DNA of 64,000 nt from positions 13,160,087 through 13,224,086 of the forward strand of contig NC_069105.1 in NCBI RefSeq assembly GCF_947172395.1, written 5' to 3'. Of the stretch, positions 52,640 to 63,427 are shown piece after piece. Origin of the DNA: Bicyclus anynana (Eukaryota; Arthropoda; Insecta; Lepidoptera; Nymphalidae). The translations under genes and the position numbers were made by a program. A model generated the notes under the pieces. The model ran no database searches. It was not told where the DNA came from and saw only the letters and a list, made by a program, of their open reading frames with translations. Positions within the stretch are counted from its first letter, which is position 1. Every line of letters begins with the position of its first letter.

Positions 52640-55084
52640 TTATCTCGCATCGCATTCAAACATTTTTATTAGTGGTGACTTCGATAACTCTATTTGTTCA
52701 TTTAATAAGGTAATTCCTGACTTATTATGTTTTATTATTTCTAATTGTTCCAAAACGCATAGTCGTAGGCCTTTATTGCAAGTGTGTAAAATGTCATACA
52801 TATGATTATCTGCCAGCTTATGGCCAGTATCTAGGAGATGCTTTGCAAAGTGCGACCTTTGTGGACGGTCATTTCGAACAGCGGATATGTGTTCCTTGTA
52901 ACGTGTATCAAAATTCCGACCGGTTTGACCAATATATGTTGCATTACATTCAGAACATTGCAATTTATATACTCCCGATTTATGTTGCTTTTCTAGTTTA
53001 TCTTTACCATTGCAAATATTTTTAAGAGAGTTATTTGTTCTGAAAGCCACATTTATATCATGCTTTCTAAGTGTTTTTGCAATACGTTCCGATACTGGAC
53101 CAAAGTATGTTAGACTAGCTTTAAATTTTTTAGGTTTTTCTAATGGAATTCCATAAAGTTCTTTTCTAACCAACACCAATTGTTTCTTATTGATTATTCT
53201 ATTCACAATATTCGGGTTGTATCCATTCGAAATGGCCATGCGATATATTATATTTAATTCCTTGTTATACTGATCCCTAGTTAGAGGAATGGACATCAGT
53301 CTATGAACATAACTATGGAAAGCTGCTAATTTATGTTGCCATGGATGACAAGATGAAGCTGGTATGGTTATATCTGTATAAGTTGGCTTACGATAAATCC
53401 CAAAGTGATGTCTATTATTAACTCTAGTGATTGTTACATCAAGGAAATTTAAAGAATTATTCTGTTCTATTTCTAATTTAAATTTAATTTTTGGGTGCAA
53501 ATTGTTTAATTTATCTACAAAGACATCCAATTGTCTGTCCGTTCCAGTCCAGCATATAATTATATCGTCTACATATCGATAGTAATATAAAATGTGATTA
53601 TTTTTAACAATATTTTTATTTTCAAAGTCATCCATAAATATGTCAGCCATTAAGGGACTCAAAGGTGATCCCATAGCTAGCCCTTCATTTTGCTGGTAGT
53701 AATCATTATTAAATCTAAAATAATTTTGTTCCATACATATATGTGTTAACTCAATCAACTCTGCCATTTCAGAAGGATGCGTTTTATTTATTTCTAACAA
53801 TTTATTTAAAATGTCCAGTGTTTCGTTTACTGGAACATTAGTAAATAAGCTATCGACATCTAATGATATTAATTTACAACAGTTAGGTAAATCTATATCC
53901 TTGATTTTGGTGACTAGTTCAACAGTGTTTTTAAGTGCAAATACTGGCCGAAAAGAGGTTTTCAGTTTAATTATATTATTTAATTGCTTTGCTAGTTCAT
54001 ATGCTGGCGCTCCAATATAGGAGACAACTGGACGCATTGGGATGTTATCCTTGTGAATTTTAGGTAAGCCATACAAAAGTGGGGCATGAGTGTTCATTAC
54101 AATAGCCTTTTGTTTAGATGTACATTTGGGGAATATAAATTCTGATTTATTTATAGCTAGTCTAACTATTGCAGCAAACTTTTTAGTTGGATCTGTTGAT
54201 AATTGATGGAATTCGTCTCCAAGAAGTATATCTTTTACTTTATCCACATACTCGTCCCGTTTCATTATTATAACTGTATTACCTTTATCAGCTTTAGAAA
54301 TTACAATATTATCTCGTGCAATAGTGCTCTGTAACGATTTCAATATTTTCATGTCCTGATTAGGTATTGTGAGAGTGTGAGTCTTATTGATATCGTGCGC
54401 TATAATATTTTTAACAATGTCCCCTTTCTTATTAAGTGTTACAGCTAATTCTGTATCTACTGCTAGTGTTTCAAGCGATTTTTTAGAGGTTACAGTTGGG
54501 ATATTGAATTTTAAACCTTTCTCTAAAAGTGTCATCTCATGCTTTGAAAAAACCGTATCAGTAAGATTTTTAACACGAGGATAGAAATCGTGATCAGTGT
54601 TGTCAGTAACTGCATTGTCATCTATTACTAGTTGGGATCTAGAGGAACTAGTTTGTAAGAATTGTAATTTCTTTTGCTGAGTAATGTATTTTTTGTGGCA
54701 TTCTATTGAGGCAAAATCCCTTGCTTTGCTATCTAACAGATCAAATTCTACATTATGTAATTTGTATGTGAGTTCAGAATACAATATTTTTAAATGTAGC
54801 TTCAAATTATCTCTAATTGTGAACCAACTACGTGATTCTTCATTAAGCCAAATTTTTTGAGCTTTTTTAATAGCAATATCGGCTGATCGGCTATGCATAT
54901 TAGTTGAAATATTAATATATTTTGGTACTAAATTTAATTGTTTACATTGTTGATTAAACCAAACATTTTGGACTGCAAGTCGATGTAATTTGGTTAATTT
55001 TATATAGAGTCGTGCCTGCGTGGTTAAGCTAACCTCTTTTAAATATTGGATAGAAGCAGGCGTTACTTTGCGGAAGTTCATCAT
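52640..55084 (-). CDS. PLE protein, unit A (reverse transcriptase + GIY-YIG endonuclease, 814 aa)
   Basis: Full-length ORF of a Penelope-like retroelement. An in-frame TAA lies six codons before the paired ATGATG start, so the start is secure unless spliced. Residues 1-260 are a basic N-terminal region. RT motifs: KADKGNT 264-270, GLPKIHK 339-345, LDVDSLFTNVP 408-418 (Asp409 catalytic), EGLAMGSPLSP 467-477, YVDD 504-507 (Asp506/507), LNFLDVTI 545-552, YRKPTYTD 564-571. GIY-YIG nuclease: GVY 704-706, YIGQTGR 717-723, R728, H732, E779, preceded by CSEC 710-713. RT primes on nuclease-cut target DNA; this is known for the family, not seen here. All key residues are intact, so the unit is potentially autonomous. 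Confidence 0.95.
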   Translation of the reverse strand: MMNFRKVTPASIQYLKEVSLTTQARLYIKLTKLHRLAVQNVWFNQQCKQLNLVPKYINISTNMHSRSADIAIKKAQKIWLNEESRSWFTIRDNLKLHLKILYSELTYKLHNVEFDLLDSKARDFASIECHKKYITQQKKLQFLQTSSSRSQLVIDDNAVTDNTDHDFYPRVKNLTDTVFSKHEMTLLEKGLKFNIPTVTSKKSLETLAVDTELAVTLNKKGDIVKNIIAHDINKTHTLTIPNQDMKILKSLQSTIARDNIVISKADKGNTVIIMKRDEYVDKVKDILLGDEFHQLSTDPTKKFAAIVRLAINKSEFIFPKCTSKQKAIVMNTHAPLLYGLPKIHKDNIPMRPVVSYIGAPAYELAKQLNNIIKLKTSFRPVFALKNTVELVTKIKDIDLPNCCKLISLDVDSLFTNVPVNETLDILNKLLEINKTHPSEMAELIELTHICMEQNYFRFNNDYYQQNEGLAMGSPLSPLMADIFMDDFENKNIVKNNHILYYYRYVDDIIICWTGTDRQLDVFVDKLNNLHPKIKFKLEIEQNNSLNFLDVTITRVNNRHHFGIYRKPTYTDITIPASSCHPWQHKLAAFHSYVHRLMSIPLTRDQYNKELNIIYRMAISNGYNPNIVNRIINKKQLVLVRKELYGIPLEKPKKFKASLTYFGPVSERIAKTLRKHDINVAFRTNNSLKNICNGKDKLEKQHKSGVYKLQCSECNATYIGQTGRNFDTRYKEHISAVRNDRPQRSHFAKHLLDTGHKLADNHMYDILHTCNKGLRLCVLEQLEIIKHNKSGITLLNEQIELSKSPLIKMFECDAR

Positions 55085-55170
55085 GATTATATAATGATTT
55101 ATTTATTTTGCTATCATCCGCGAAAATTCGGCGAACCCATGCGACAACGTCACCCAGGTCCGACAAAATA

Positions 55171-55217
55171 CTCTCTACGTACGTTTCACCCCGAAACCGG
55201 AGCATCCTCAGGAGATG
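55171..55217 (-). ncRNA. Hammerhead ribozyme motif in PLE spacer (reference entry)
   Basis: Minus-strand RNA in order: stem I strand UCUC, core CUGAGGA, one unpaired U, stem II GCUCC / loop GGUUUC / GGGGU (5 bp with two G-U), GAAA, then C-G, UA loop and C-G-U closing a 3-bp stem III with the last A of GAAA. After the GUA cleavage triplet comes stem I strand GAGA. Predicted scissile bond between plus positions 55175 and 55176. Minimal stem III is what is published for PLE hammerheads, which often work as dimers. Cutting at each spacer would release 2,697-nt monomers from a tandem transcript. Activity is not shown by sequence. Confidence 0.7.
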
Positions 55218-55336
55218 TTGACTCTACAACGTGCAATTGCAAAGTGTCGTTTTCGACCTTTGCTTCGTCTTTTATAGACCAAAAAGTAGGTGGGGCAAGA
55301 GGTGGGCGTTGCCAAGATACTCATAATATAAGCGAT

Positions 55337-57595
55337 TTATCTCGCATCGCATTCAAACATTTTTATTAGTGGTGACTTCGATAACTCTATTTGTTCATTT
55401 AATAAGGTAATTCCTGACTTATTATGTTTTATTATTTCTAATTGTTCCAAAACGCATAGTCGTAGGCCTTTATTGCAAGTGTGTAAAATGTCATACATAT
55501 GATTATCTGCCAGCTTATGGCCAGTATCTAGGAGATGCTTTGCAAAGTGCGACCTTTGTGGACGGTCATTTCGAACAGCGGATATGTGTTCCTTGTAACG
55601 TGTATCAAAATTCCGACCGGTTTGACCAATATATGTTGCATTACATTCAGAACATTGCAATTTATATACTCCCGATTTATGTTGCTTTTCTAGTTTATCT
55701 TTACCATTGCAAATATTTTTAAGAGAGTTATTTGTTCTGAAAGCCACATTTATATCATGCTTTCTAAGTGTTTTTGCAATACGTTCCGATACTGGACCAA
55801 AGTATGTTAGACTAGCTTTAAATTTTTTAGGTTTTTCTAATGGAATTCCATAAAGTTCTTTTCTAACCAACACCAATTGTTTCTTATTGATTATTCTATT
55901 CACAATATTCGGGTTGTATCCATTCGAAATGGCCATGCGATATATTATATTTAATTCCTTGTTATACTGATCCCTAGTTAGAGGAATGGACATCAGTCTA
56001 TGAACATAACTATGGAAAGCTGCTAATTTATGTTGCCATGGATGACAAGATGAAGCTGGTATGGTTATATCTGTATAAGTTGGCTTACGATAAATCCCAA
56101 AGTGATGTCTATTATTAACTCTAGTGATTGTTACATCAAGGAAATTTAAAGAATTATTCTGTTCTATTTCTAATTTAAATTTAATTTTTGGGTGCAAATT
56201 GTTTAATTTATCTACAAAGACATCCAATTGTCTGTCCGTTCCAGTCCAGCATATAATTATATCGTCTACATATCGATAGTAATATAAAATGTGATTATTT
56301 TTAACAATATTTTTATTTTCAAAGTCATCCATAAATATGTCAGCCATTAAGGGACTCAAAGGTGATCCCATAGCTAGCCCTTCATTTTGCTGGTAGTAAT
56401 CATTATTAAATCTAAAATAATTTTGTTCCATACATATATGTGTTAACTCAATCAACTCTGCCATTTCAGAAGGATGCGTTTTATTTATTTCTAACAATTT
56501 ATTTAAAATGTCCAGTGTTTCGTTTACTGGAACATTAGTAAATAAGCTATCGACATCTAATGATATTAATTTACAACAGTTAGGTAAATCTATATCCTTG
56601 ATTTTGGTGACTAGTTCAACAGTGTTTTTAAGTGCAAATACTGGCCGAAAAGAGGTTTTCAGTTTAATTATATTATTTAATTGCTTTGCTAGTTCATATG
56701 CTGGCGCTCCAATATAGGAGACAACTGGACGCATTGGGATGTTATCCTTGTGAATTTTAGGTAAGCCATACAAAAGTGGGGCATGAGTGTTCATTACAAT
56801 AGCCTTTTGTTTAGATGTACATTTGGGGAATATAAATTCTGATTTATTTATAGCTAGTCTAACTATTGCAGCAAACTTTTTAGTTGGATCTGTTGATAAT
56901 TGATGGAATTCGTCTCCAAGAAGTATATCTTTTACTTTATCCACATACTCGTCCCGTTTCATTATTATAACTGTATTACCTTTATCAGCTTTAGAAATTA
57001 CAATATTATCTCGTGCAATAGTGCTCTGTAACGATTTCAATATTTTCATGTCCTGATTAGGTATTGTGAGAGTGTGAGTCTTATTGATATCGTGCGCTAT
57101 AATATTTTTAACAATGTCCCCTTTCTTATTAAGTGTTACAGCTAATTCTGTATCTACTGCTAGTGTTTCAAGCGATTTTTTAGAGGTTACAGTTGGGATA
57201 TTGAATTTTAAACCTTTCTCTAAAAGTGTCATCTCATGCTTTGAAAAAACCGTATCAGTAAGATTTTTAACACGAGGATAGAAATCGTGATCAGTGTTGT
57301 CAGTAACTGCATTGTCATCTATTACTAGTTGGGATCTAGAGGAACTAGTTTGTAAGAATTGTAATTTCTTTTGCTGAGTAATGTATTTTTTGTGGCATTC
57401 TATTGAGGCAAAATCCCTTGCTTTGCTATCTAACAGATCAAATTCTACATTATGTAATTTGTATGTGAGTTCAGAATACAATATTTTTAAATGTAGCTTC
57501 AAATTATCTCTAATTGTGAACCAACTACGTGATTCTTCATTAAGCCAAATTTTTTGAGCTTTTTTAATAGCAATATCGGCTGATCGGCTATGCAT
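55337..57595 (-). CDS. PLE protein, unit B (nonsense at codon 33; 752 aa from Met63)
   Basis: Identical to unit A except that codon 33 is TGA instead of TTA (plus position 57684, C for A). The full 814-codon frame would span 55337-57781. From Met63 the whole RT and GIY-YIG region remains open, so a shortened protein lacking the first 62 residues could be made if translation re-starts. Whether those residues are needed is unknown. The same stop is present in unit C, so the mutation predates the copying that separated B and C. Confidence 0.9.
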   Translation of the reverse strand: MHSRSADIAIKKAQKIWLNEESRSWFTIRDNLKLHLKILYSELTYKLHNVEFDLLDSKARDFASIECHKKYITQQKKLQFLQTSSSRSQLVIDDNAVTDNTDHDFYPRVKNLTDTVFSKHEMTLLEKGLKFNIPTVTSKKSLETLAVDTELAVTLNKKGDIVKNIIAHDINKTHTLTIPNQDMKILKSLQSTIARDNIVISKADKGNTVIIMKRDEYVDKVKDILLGDEFHQLSTDPTKKFAAIVRLAINKSEFIFPKCTSKQKAIVMNTHAPLLYGLPKIHKDNIPMRPVVSYIGAPAYELAKQLNNIIKLKTSFRPVFALKNTVELVTKIKDIDLPNCCKLISLDVDSLFTNVPVNETLDILNKLLEINKTHPSEMAELIELTHICMEQNYFRFNNDYYQQNEGLAMGSPLSPLMADIFMDDFENKNIVKNNHILYYYRYVDDIIICWTGTDRQLDVFVDKLNNLHPKIKFKLEIEQNNSLNFLDVTITRVNNRHHFGIYRKPTYTDITIPASSCHPWQHKLAAFHSYVHRLMSIPLTRDQYNKELNIIYRMAISNGYNPNIVNRIINKKQLVLVRKELYGIPLEKPKKFKASLTYFGPVSERIAKTLRKHDINVAFRTNNSLKNICNGKDKLEKQHKSGVYKLQCSECNATYIGQTGRNFDTRYKEHISAVRNDRPQRSHFAKHLLDTGHKLADNHMYDILHTCNKGLRLCVLEQLEIIKHNKSGITLLNEQIELSKSPLIKMFECDAR

Positions 57596-57867
57596 ATTAG
57601 TTGAAATATTAATATATTTTGGTACTAAATTTAATTGTTTACATTGTTGATTAAACCAAACATTTTGGACTGCAAGTCGATGTCATTTGGTTAATTTTAT
57701 ATAGAGTCGTGCCTGCGTGGTTAAGCTAACCTCTTTTAAATATTGGATAGAAGCAGGCGTTACTTTGCGGAAGTTCATCATGATTATATAATGATTTATT
57801 TATTTTGCTATCATCCGCGAAAATTCGGCGAACCCATGCGACAACGTCACCCAGGTCCGACAAAATA

Positions 57868-57914
57868 CTCTCTACGTACGTTTCACCCCGAAACCGGAGC
57901 ATCCTCAGGAGATG
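57868..57914 (-). ncRNA. Hammerhead ribozyme motif, B/C spacer
   Basis: Identical to the reference at 55171-55217; cleavage predicted between 57872 and 57873. Confidence 0.68.
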
Positions 57915-58033
57915 TTGACTCTACAACGTGCAATTGCAAAGTGTCGTTTTCGACCTTTGCTTCGTCTTTTATAGACCAAAAAGTAGGTGGGGCAAGAGGT
58001 GGGCGTTGCCAAGATACTCATAATATAAGCGAT

Positions 58034-60292
58034 TTATCTCGCATCGCATTCAAACATTTTTATTAGTGGTGACTTCGATAACTCTATTTGTTCATTTAAT
58101 AAGGTAATTCCTGACTTATTATGTTTTATTATTTCTAATTGTTCCAAAACGCATAGTCGTAGGCCTTTATTGCAAGTGTGTAAAATGTCATACATATGAT
58201 TATCTGCCAGCTTATGGCCAGTATCTAGGAGATGCTTTGCAAAGTGCGACCTTTGTGGACGGTCATTTCGAACAGCGGATATGTGTTCCTTGTAACGTGT
58301 ATCAAAATTCCGACCGGTTTGACCAATATATGTTGCATTACATTCAGAACATTGCAATTTATATACTCCCGATTTATGTTGCTTTTCTAGTTTATCTTTA
58401 CCATTGCAAATATTTTTAAGAGAGTTATTTGTTCTGAAAGCCACATTTATATCATGCTTTCTAAGTGTTTTTGCAATACGTTCCGATACTGGACCAAAGT
58501 ATGTTAGACTAGCTTTAAATTTTTTAGGTTTTTCTAATGGAATTCCATAAAGTTCTTTTCTAACCAACACCAATTGTTTCTTATTGATTATTCTATTCAC
58601 AATATTCGGGTTGTATCCATTCGAAATGGCCATGCGATATATTATATTTAATTCCTTGTTATACTGATCCCTAGTTAGAGGAATGGACATCAGTCTATGA
58701 ACATAACTATGGAAAGCTGCTAATTTATGTTGCCATGGATGACAAGATGAAGCTGGTATGGTTATATCTGTATAAGTTGGCTTACGATAAATCCCAAAGT
58801 GATGTCTATTATTAACTCTAGTGATTGTTACATCAAGGAAATTTAAAGAATTATTCTGTTCTATTTCTAATTTAAATTTAATTTTTGGGTGCAAATTGTT
58901 TAATTTATCTACAAAGACATCCAATTGTCTGTCCGTTCCAGTCCAGCATATAATTATATCGTCTACATATCGATAGTAATATAAAATGTGATTATTTTTA
59001 ACAATATTTTTATTTTCAAAGTCATCCATAAATATGTCAGCCATTAAGGGACTCAAAGGTGATCCCATAGCTAGCCCTTCATTTTGCTGGTAGTAATCAT
59101 TATTAAATCTAAAATAATTTTGTTCCATACATATATGTGTTAACTCAATCAACTCTGCCATTTCAGAAGGATGCGTTTTATTTATTTCTAACAATTTATT
59201 TAAAATGTCCAGTGTTTCGTTTACTGGAACATTAGTAAATAAGCTATCGACATCTAATGATATTAATTTACAACAGTTAGGTAAATCTATATCCTTGATT
59301 TTGGTGACTAGTTCAACAGTGTTTTTAAGTGCAAATACTGGCCGAAAAGAGGTTTTCAGTTTAATTATATTATTTAATTGCTTTGCTAGTTCATATGCTG
59401 GCGCTCCAATATAGGAGACAACTGGACGCATTGGGATGTTATCCTTGTGAATTTTAGGTAAGCCATACAAAAGTGGGGCATGAGTGTTCATTACAATAGC
59501 CTTTTGTTTAGATGTACATTTGGGGAATATAAATTCTGATTTATTTATAGCTAGTCTAACTATTGCAGCAAACTTTTTAGTTGGATCTGTTGATAATTGA
59601 TGGAATTCGTCTCCAAGAAGTATATCTTTTACTTTATCCACATACTCGTCCCGTTTCATTATTATAACTGTATTACCTTTATCAGCTTTAGAAATTACAA
59701 TATTATCTCGTGCAATAGTGCTCTGTAACGATTTCAATATTTTCATGTCCTGTTTAGGTATTGTGAGAGTGTGAGTCTTATTGATATCGTGCGCTATAAT
59801 ATTTTTAACAATGTCCCCTTTCTTATTAAGTGTTACAGCTAATTCTGTATCTACTGCTAGTGTTTCAAGCGATTTTTTAGAGGTTACAGTTGGGATATTG
59901 AATTTTAAACCTTTCTCTAAAAGTGTCATCTCATGCTTTGAAAAAACCGTATCAGTAAGATTTTTAACACGAGGATAGAAATCGTGATCAGTGTTGTCAG
60001 TAACTGCATTGTCATCTATTACTAGTTGGGATCTAGAGGAACTAGTTTGTAAGAATTGTAATTTCTTTTGCTGAGTAATGTATTTTTTGTGGCATTCTAT
60101 TGAGGCAAAATCCCTTGCTTTGCTATCTAACAGATCAAATTCTACATTATGTAATTTGTATGTGAGTTCAGAATACAATATTTTTAAATGTAGCTTCAAA
60201 TTATCTCTAATTGTGAACCAACTACGTGATTCTTCATTAAGCCAAATTTTTTGAGCTTTTTTAATAGCAATATCGGCTGATCGGCTATGCAT
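58034..60292 (-). CDS. PLE protein, unit C (nonsense at codon 33; Asn242Lys)
   Basis: Carries the unit B stop (plus 60381) and one private substitution, T at plus 59753, which turns AAT into AAA (Asn242 to Lys) just upstream of the KADKGNT motif. The 752-aa frame from Met63 contains all RT and nuclease motifs. Full frame with the stop would be 58034-60478. Confidence 0.9.
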   Translation of the reverse strand: MHSRSADIAIKKAQKIWLNEESRSWFTIRDNLKLHLKILYSELTYKLHNVEFDLLDSKARDFASIECHKKYITQQKKLQFLQTSSSRSQLVIDDNAVTDNTDHDFYPRVKNLTDTVFSKHEMTLLEKGLKFNIPTVTSKKSLETLAVDTELAVTLNKKGDIVKNIIAHDINKTHTLTIPKQDMKILKSLQSTIARDNIVISKADKGNTVIIMKRDEYVDKVKDILLGDEFHQLSTDPTKKFAAIVRLAINKSEFIFPKCTSKQKAIVMNTHAPLLYGLPKIHKDNIPMRPVVSYIGAPAYELAKQLNNIIKLKTSFRPVFALKNTVELVTKIKDIDLPNCCKLISLDVDSLFTNVPVNETLDILNKLLEINKTHPSEMAELIELTHICMEQNYFRFNNDYYQQNEGLAMGSPLSPLMADIFMDDFENKNIVKNNHILYYYRYVDDIIICWTGTDRQLDVFVDKLNNLHPKIKFKLEIEQNNSLNFLDVTITRVNNRHHFGIYRKPTYTDITIPASSCHPWQHKLAAFHSYVHRLMSIPLTRDQYNKELNIIYRMAISNGYNPNIVNRIINKKQLVLVRKELYGIPLEKPKKFKASLTYFGPVSERIAKTLRKHDINVAFRTNNSLKNICNGKDKLEKQHKSGVYKLQCSECNATYIGQTGRNFDTRYKEHISAVRNDRPQRSHFAKHLLDTGHKLADNHMYDILHTCNKGLRLCVLEQLEIIKHNKSGITLLNEQIELSKSPLIKMFECDAR

Positions 60293-60564
60293 ATTAGTTG
60301 AAATATTAATATATTTTGGTACTAAATTTAATTGTTTACATTGTTGATTAAACCAAACATTTTGGACTGCAAGTCGATGTCATTTGGTTAATTTTATATA
60401 GAGTCGTGCCTGCGTGGTTAAGCTAACCTCTTTTAAATATTGGATAGAAGCAGGCGTTACTTTGCGGAAGTTCATCATGATTATATAATGATTTATTTAT
60501 TTTGCTATCATCCGCGAAAATTCGGCGAACCCATGCGACAACGTCACCCAGGTCCGACAAAATA

Positions 60565-60611
60565 CTCTCTACGTACGTTTCACCCCGAAACCGGAGCATC
60601 CTCAGGAGATG
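60565..60611 (-). ncRNA. Hammerhead ribozyme motif, C/D spacer
   Basis: Identical motif; cleavage predicted between 60569 and 60570. Confidence 0.68.
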
Positions 60612-60730
60612 TTGACTCTACAACGTGCAATTGCAAAGTGTCGTTTTCGACCTTTGCTTCGTCTTTTATAGACCAAAAAGTAGGTGGGGCAAGAGGTGGG
60701 CGTTGCCAAGATACTCATAATATAAGCGAT

Positions 60731-63175
60731 TTATCTCGCATCGCATTCAAACATTTTTATTAGTGGTGACTTCGATAACTCTATTTGTTCATTTAATAAG
60801 GTAATTCCTGACTTATTATGTTTTATTATTTCTAATTGTTCCAAAACGCATAGTCGTAGGCCTTTATTGCAAGTGTGTAAAATGTCATACATATGATTAT
60901 CTGCCAGCTTATGGCCAGTATCTAGGAGATGCTTTGCAAAGTGCGACCTTTGTGGACGGTCATTTCGAACAGCGGATATGTGTTCCTTGTAACGTGTATC
61001 AAAATTCCGACCGGTTTGACCAATATATGTTGCATTACATTCAGAACATTGCAATTTATATACTCCCGATTTATGTTGCTTTTCTAGTTTATCTTTACCA
61101 TTGCAAATATTTTTAAGAGAGTTATTTGTTCTGAAAGCCACATTTATATCATGCTTTCTAAGTGTTTTTGCAATACGTTCCGATACTGGACCAAAGTATG
61201 TTAGACTAGCTTTAAATTTTTTAGGTTTTTCTAATGGAATTCCATAAAGTTCTTTTCTAACCAACACCAATTGTTTCTTATTGATTATTCTATTCACAAT
61301 ATTCGGGTTGTATCCATTCGAAATGGCCATGCGATATATTATATTTAATTCCTTGTTATACTGATCCCTAGTTAGAGGAATGGACATCAGTCTATGAACA
61401 TAACTATGGAAAGCTGCTAATTTATGTTGCCATGGATGACAAGATGAAGCTGGTATGGTTATATCTGTATAAGTTGGCTTACGATAAATCCCAAAGTGAT
61501 GTCTATTATTAACTCTAGTGATTGTTACATCAAGGAAATTTAAAGAATTATTCTGTTCTATTTCTAATTTAAATTTAATTTTTGGGTGCAAATTGTTTAA
61601 TTTATCTACAAAGACATCCAATTGTCTGTCCGTTCCAGTCCAGCATATAATTATATCGTCTACATATCGATAGTAATATAAAATGTGATTATTTTTAACA
61701 ATATTTTTATTTTCAAAGTCATCCATAAATATGTCAGCCATTAAGGGACTCAAAGGTGATCCCATAGCTAGCCCTTCATTTTGCTGGTAGTAATCATTAT
61801 TAAATCTAAAATAATTTTGTTCCATACATATATGTGTTAACTCAATCAACTCTGCCATTTCAGAAGGATGCGTTTTATTTATTTCTAACAATTTATTTAA
61901 AATGTCCAGTGTTTCGTTTACTGGAACATTAGTAAATAAGCTATCGACATCTAATGATATTAATTTACAACAGTTAGGTAAATCTATATCCTTGATTTTG
62001 GTGACTAGTTCAACAGTGTTTTTAAGTGCAAATACTGGCCGAAAAGAGGTTTTCAGTTTAATTATATTATTTAATTGCTTTGCTAGTTCATATGCTGGCG
62101 CTCCAATATAGGAGACAACTGGACGCATTGGGATGTTATCCTTGTGAATTTTAGGTAAGCCATACAAAAGTGGGGCATGAGTGTTCATTACAATAGCCTT
62201 TTGTTTAGATGTACATTTGGGGAATATAAATTCTGATTTATTTATAGCTAGTCTAACTATTGCAGCAAACTTTTTAGTTGGATCTGTTGATAATTGATGG
62301 AATTCGTCTCCAAGAAGTATATCTTTTACTTTATCCACATACTCGTCCCGTTTCATTATTATAACTGTATTACCTTTATCAGCTTTAGAAATTACAATAT
62401 TATCTCGTGCAATAGTGCTCTGTAACGATTTCAATATTTTCATGTCCTGATTAGGTATTGTGAGAGTGTGAGTCTTATTGATATCGTGCGCTATAATATT
62501 TTTAACAATGTCCCCTTTCTTATTAAGTGTTACAGCTAATTCTGTATCTACTGCTAGTGTTTCAAGCGATTTTTTAGAGGTTACAGTTGGGATATTGAAT
62601 TTTAAACCTTTCTCTAAAAGTGTCATCTCATGCTTTGAAAAAACCGTATCAGTAAGATTTTTAACACGAGGATAGAAATCGTGATCAGTGTTGTCAGTAA
62701 CTGCATTGTCATCTATTACTAGTTGGGATCTAGAGGAACTAGTTTGTAAGAATTGTAATTTCTTTTGCTGAGTAATGTATTTTTTGTGGCATTCTATTGA
62801 GGCAAAATCCCTTGCTTTGCTATCTAACAGATCAAATTCTACATTATGTAATTTGTATGTGAGTTCAGAATACAATATTTTTAAATGTAGCTTCAAATTA
62901 TCTCTAATTGTGAACCAACTACGTGATTCTTCATTAAGCCAAATTTTTTGAGCTTTTTTAATAGCAATATCGGCTGATCGGCTATGCATATTAGTTGAAA
63001 TATTAATATATTTTGGTACTAAATTTAATTGTTTACATTGTTGATTAAACCAAACATTTTGGACTGCAAGTCGATGTAATTTGGTTAATTTTATATAGAG
63101 TCGTGCCTGCGTGGTTAAGCTAACCTCTTTTAAATATTGGATAGAAGCAGGCGTTACTTTGCGGAAGTTCATCAT
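60731..63175 (-). CDS. PLE protein, unit D (814 aa, intact)
   Basis: Same protein as unit A, residue for residue, with Leu33 and Asn242. Units A and D are thus the two fully open copies and flank the two with the stop. The spacer on its right (63176-63427) leads to the broken fifth unit. Confidence 0.95.
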   Translation of the reverse strand: MMNFRKVTPASIQYLKEVSLTTQARLYIKLTKLHRLAVQNVWFNQQCKQLNLVPKYINISTNMHSRSADIAIKKAQKIWLNEESRSWFTIRDNLKLHLKILYSELTYKLHNVEFDLLDSKARDFASIECHKKYITQQKKLQFLQTSSSRSQLVIDDNAVTDNTDHDFYPRVKNLTDTVFSKHEMTLLEKGLKFNIPTVTSKKSLETLAVDTELAVTLNKKGDIVKNIIAHDINKTHTLTIPNQDMKILKSLQSTIARDNIVISKADKGNTVIIMKRDEYVDKVKDILLGDEFHQLSTDPTKKFAAIVRLAINKSEFIFPKCTSKQKAIVMNTHAPLLYGLPKIHKDNIPMRPVVSYIGAPAYELAKQLNNIIKLKTSFRPVFALKNTVELVTKIKDIDLPNCCKLISLDVDSLFTNVPVNETLDILNKLLEINKTHPSEMAELIELTHICMEQNYFRFNNDYYQQNEGLAMGSPLSPLMADIFMDDFENKNIVKNNHILYYYRYVDDIIICWTGTDRQLDVFVDKLNNLHPKIKFKLEIEQNNSLNFLDVTITRVNNRHHFGIYRKPTYTDITIPASSCHPWQHKLAAFHSYVHRLMSIPLTRDQYNKELNIIYRMAISNGYNPNIVNRIINKKQLVLVRKELYGIPLEKPKKFKASLTYFGPVSERIAKTLRKHDINVAFRTNNSLKNICNGKDKLEKQHKSGVYKLQCSECNATYIGQTGRNFDTRYKEHISAVRNDRPQRSHFAKHLLDTGHKLADNHMYDILHTCNKGLRLCVLEQLEIIKHNKSGITLLNEQIELSKSPLIKMFECDAR

Positions 63176-63261
63176 GATTATATAATGATTTATTTATTTT
63201 GCTATCATCCGCGAAAATTCGGCGAACCCATGCGACAACGTCACCCAGGTCCGACAAAATA

Positions 63262-63308
63262 CTCTCTACGTACGTTTCACCCCGAAACCGGAGCATCCTC
63301 AGGAGATG
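63262..63308 (-). ncRNA. Hammerhead ribozyme motif, D/E spacer
   Basis: Identical motif; cleavage predicted between 63266 and 63267. It faces the plus-strand copy at 63763-63809 across the inversion, about 450 bp away. Confidence 0.68.
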
Positions 63309-63427
63309 TTGACTCTACAACGTGCAATTGCAAAGTGTCGTTTTCGACCTTTGCTTCGTCTTTTATAGACCAAAAAGTAGGTGGGGCAAGAGGTGGGCGT
63401 TGCCAAGATACTCATAATATAAGCGAT

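Noticed and set aside
55046..55369. 107-aa plus-strand ORF repeated in every PLE spacer
   Set aside because: It is antisense to the spacer and ribozyme, and it is conserved only because the units themselves are near-identical. No start context or domain supports it.
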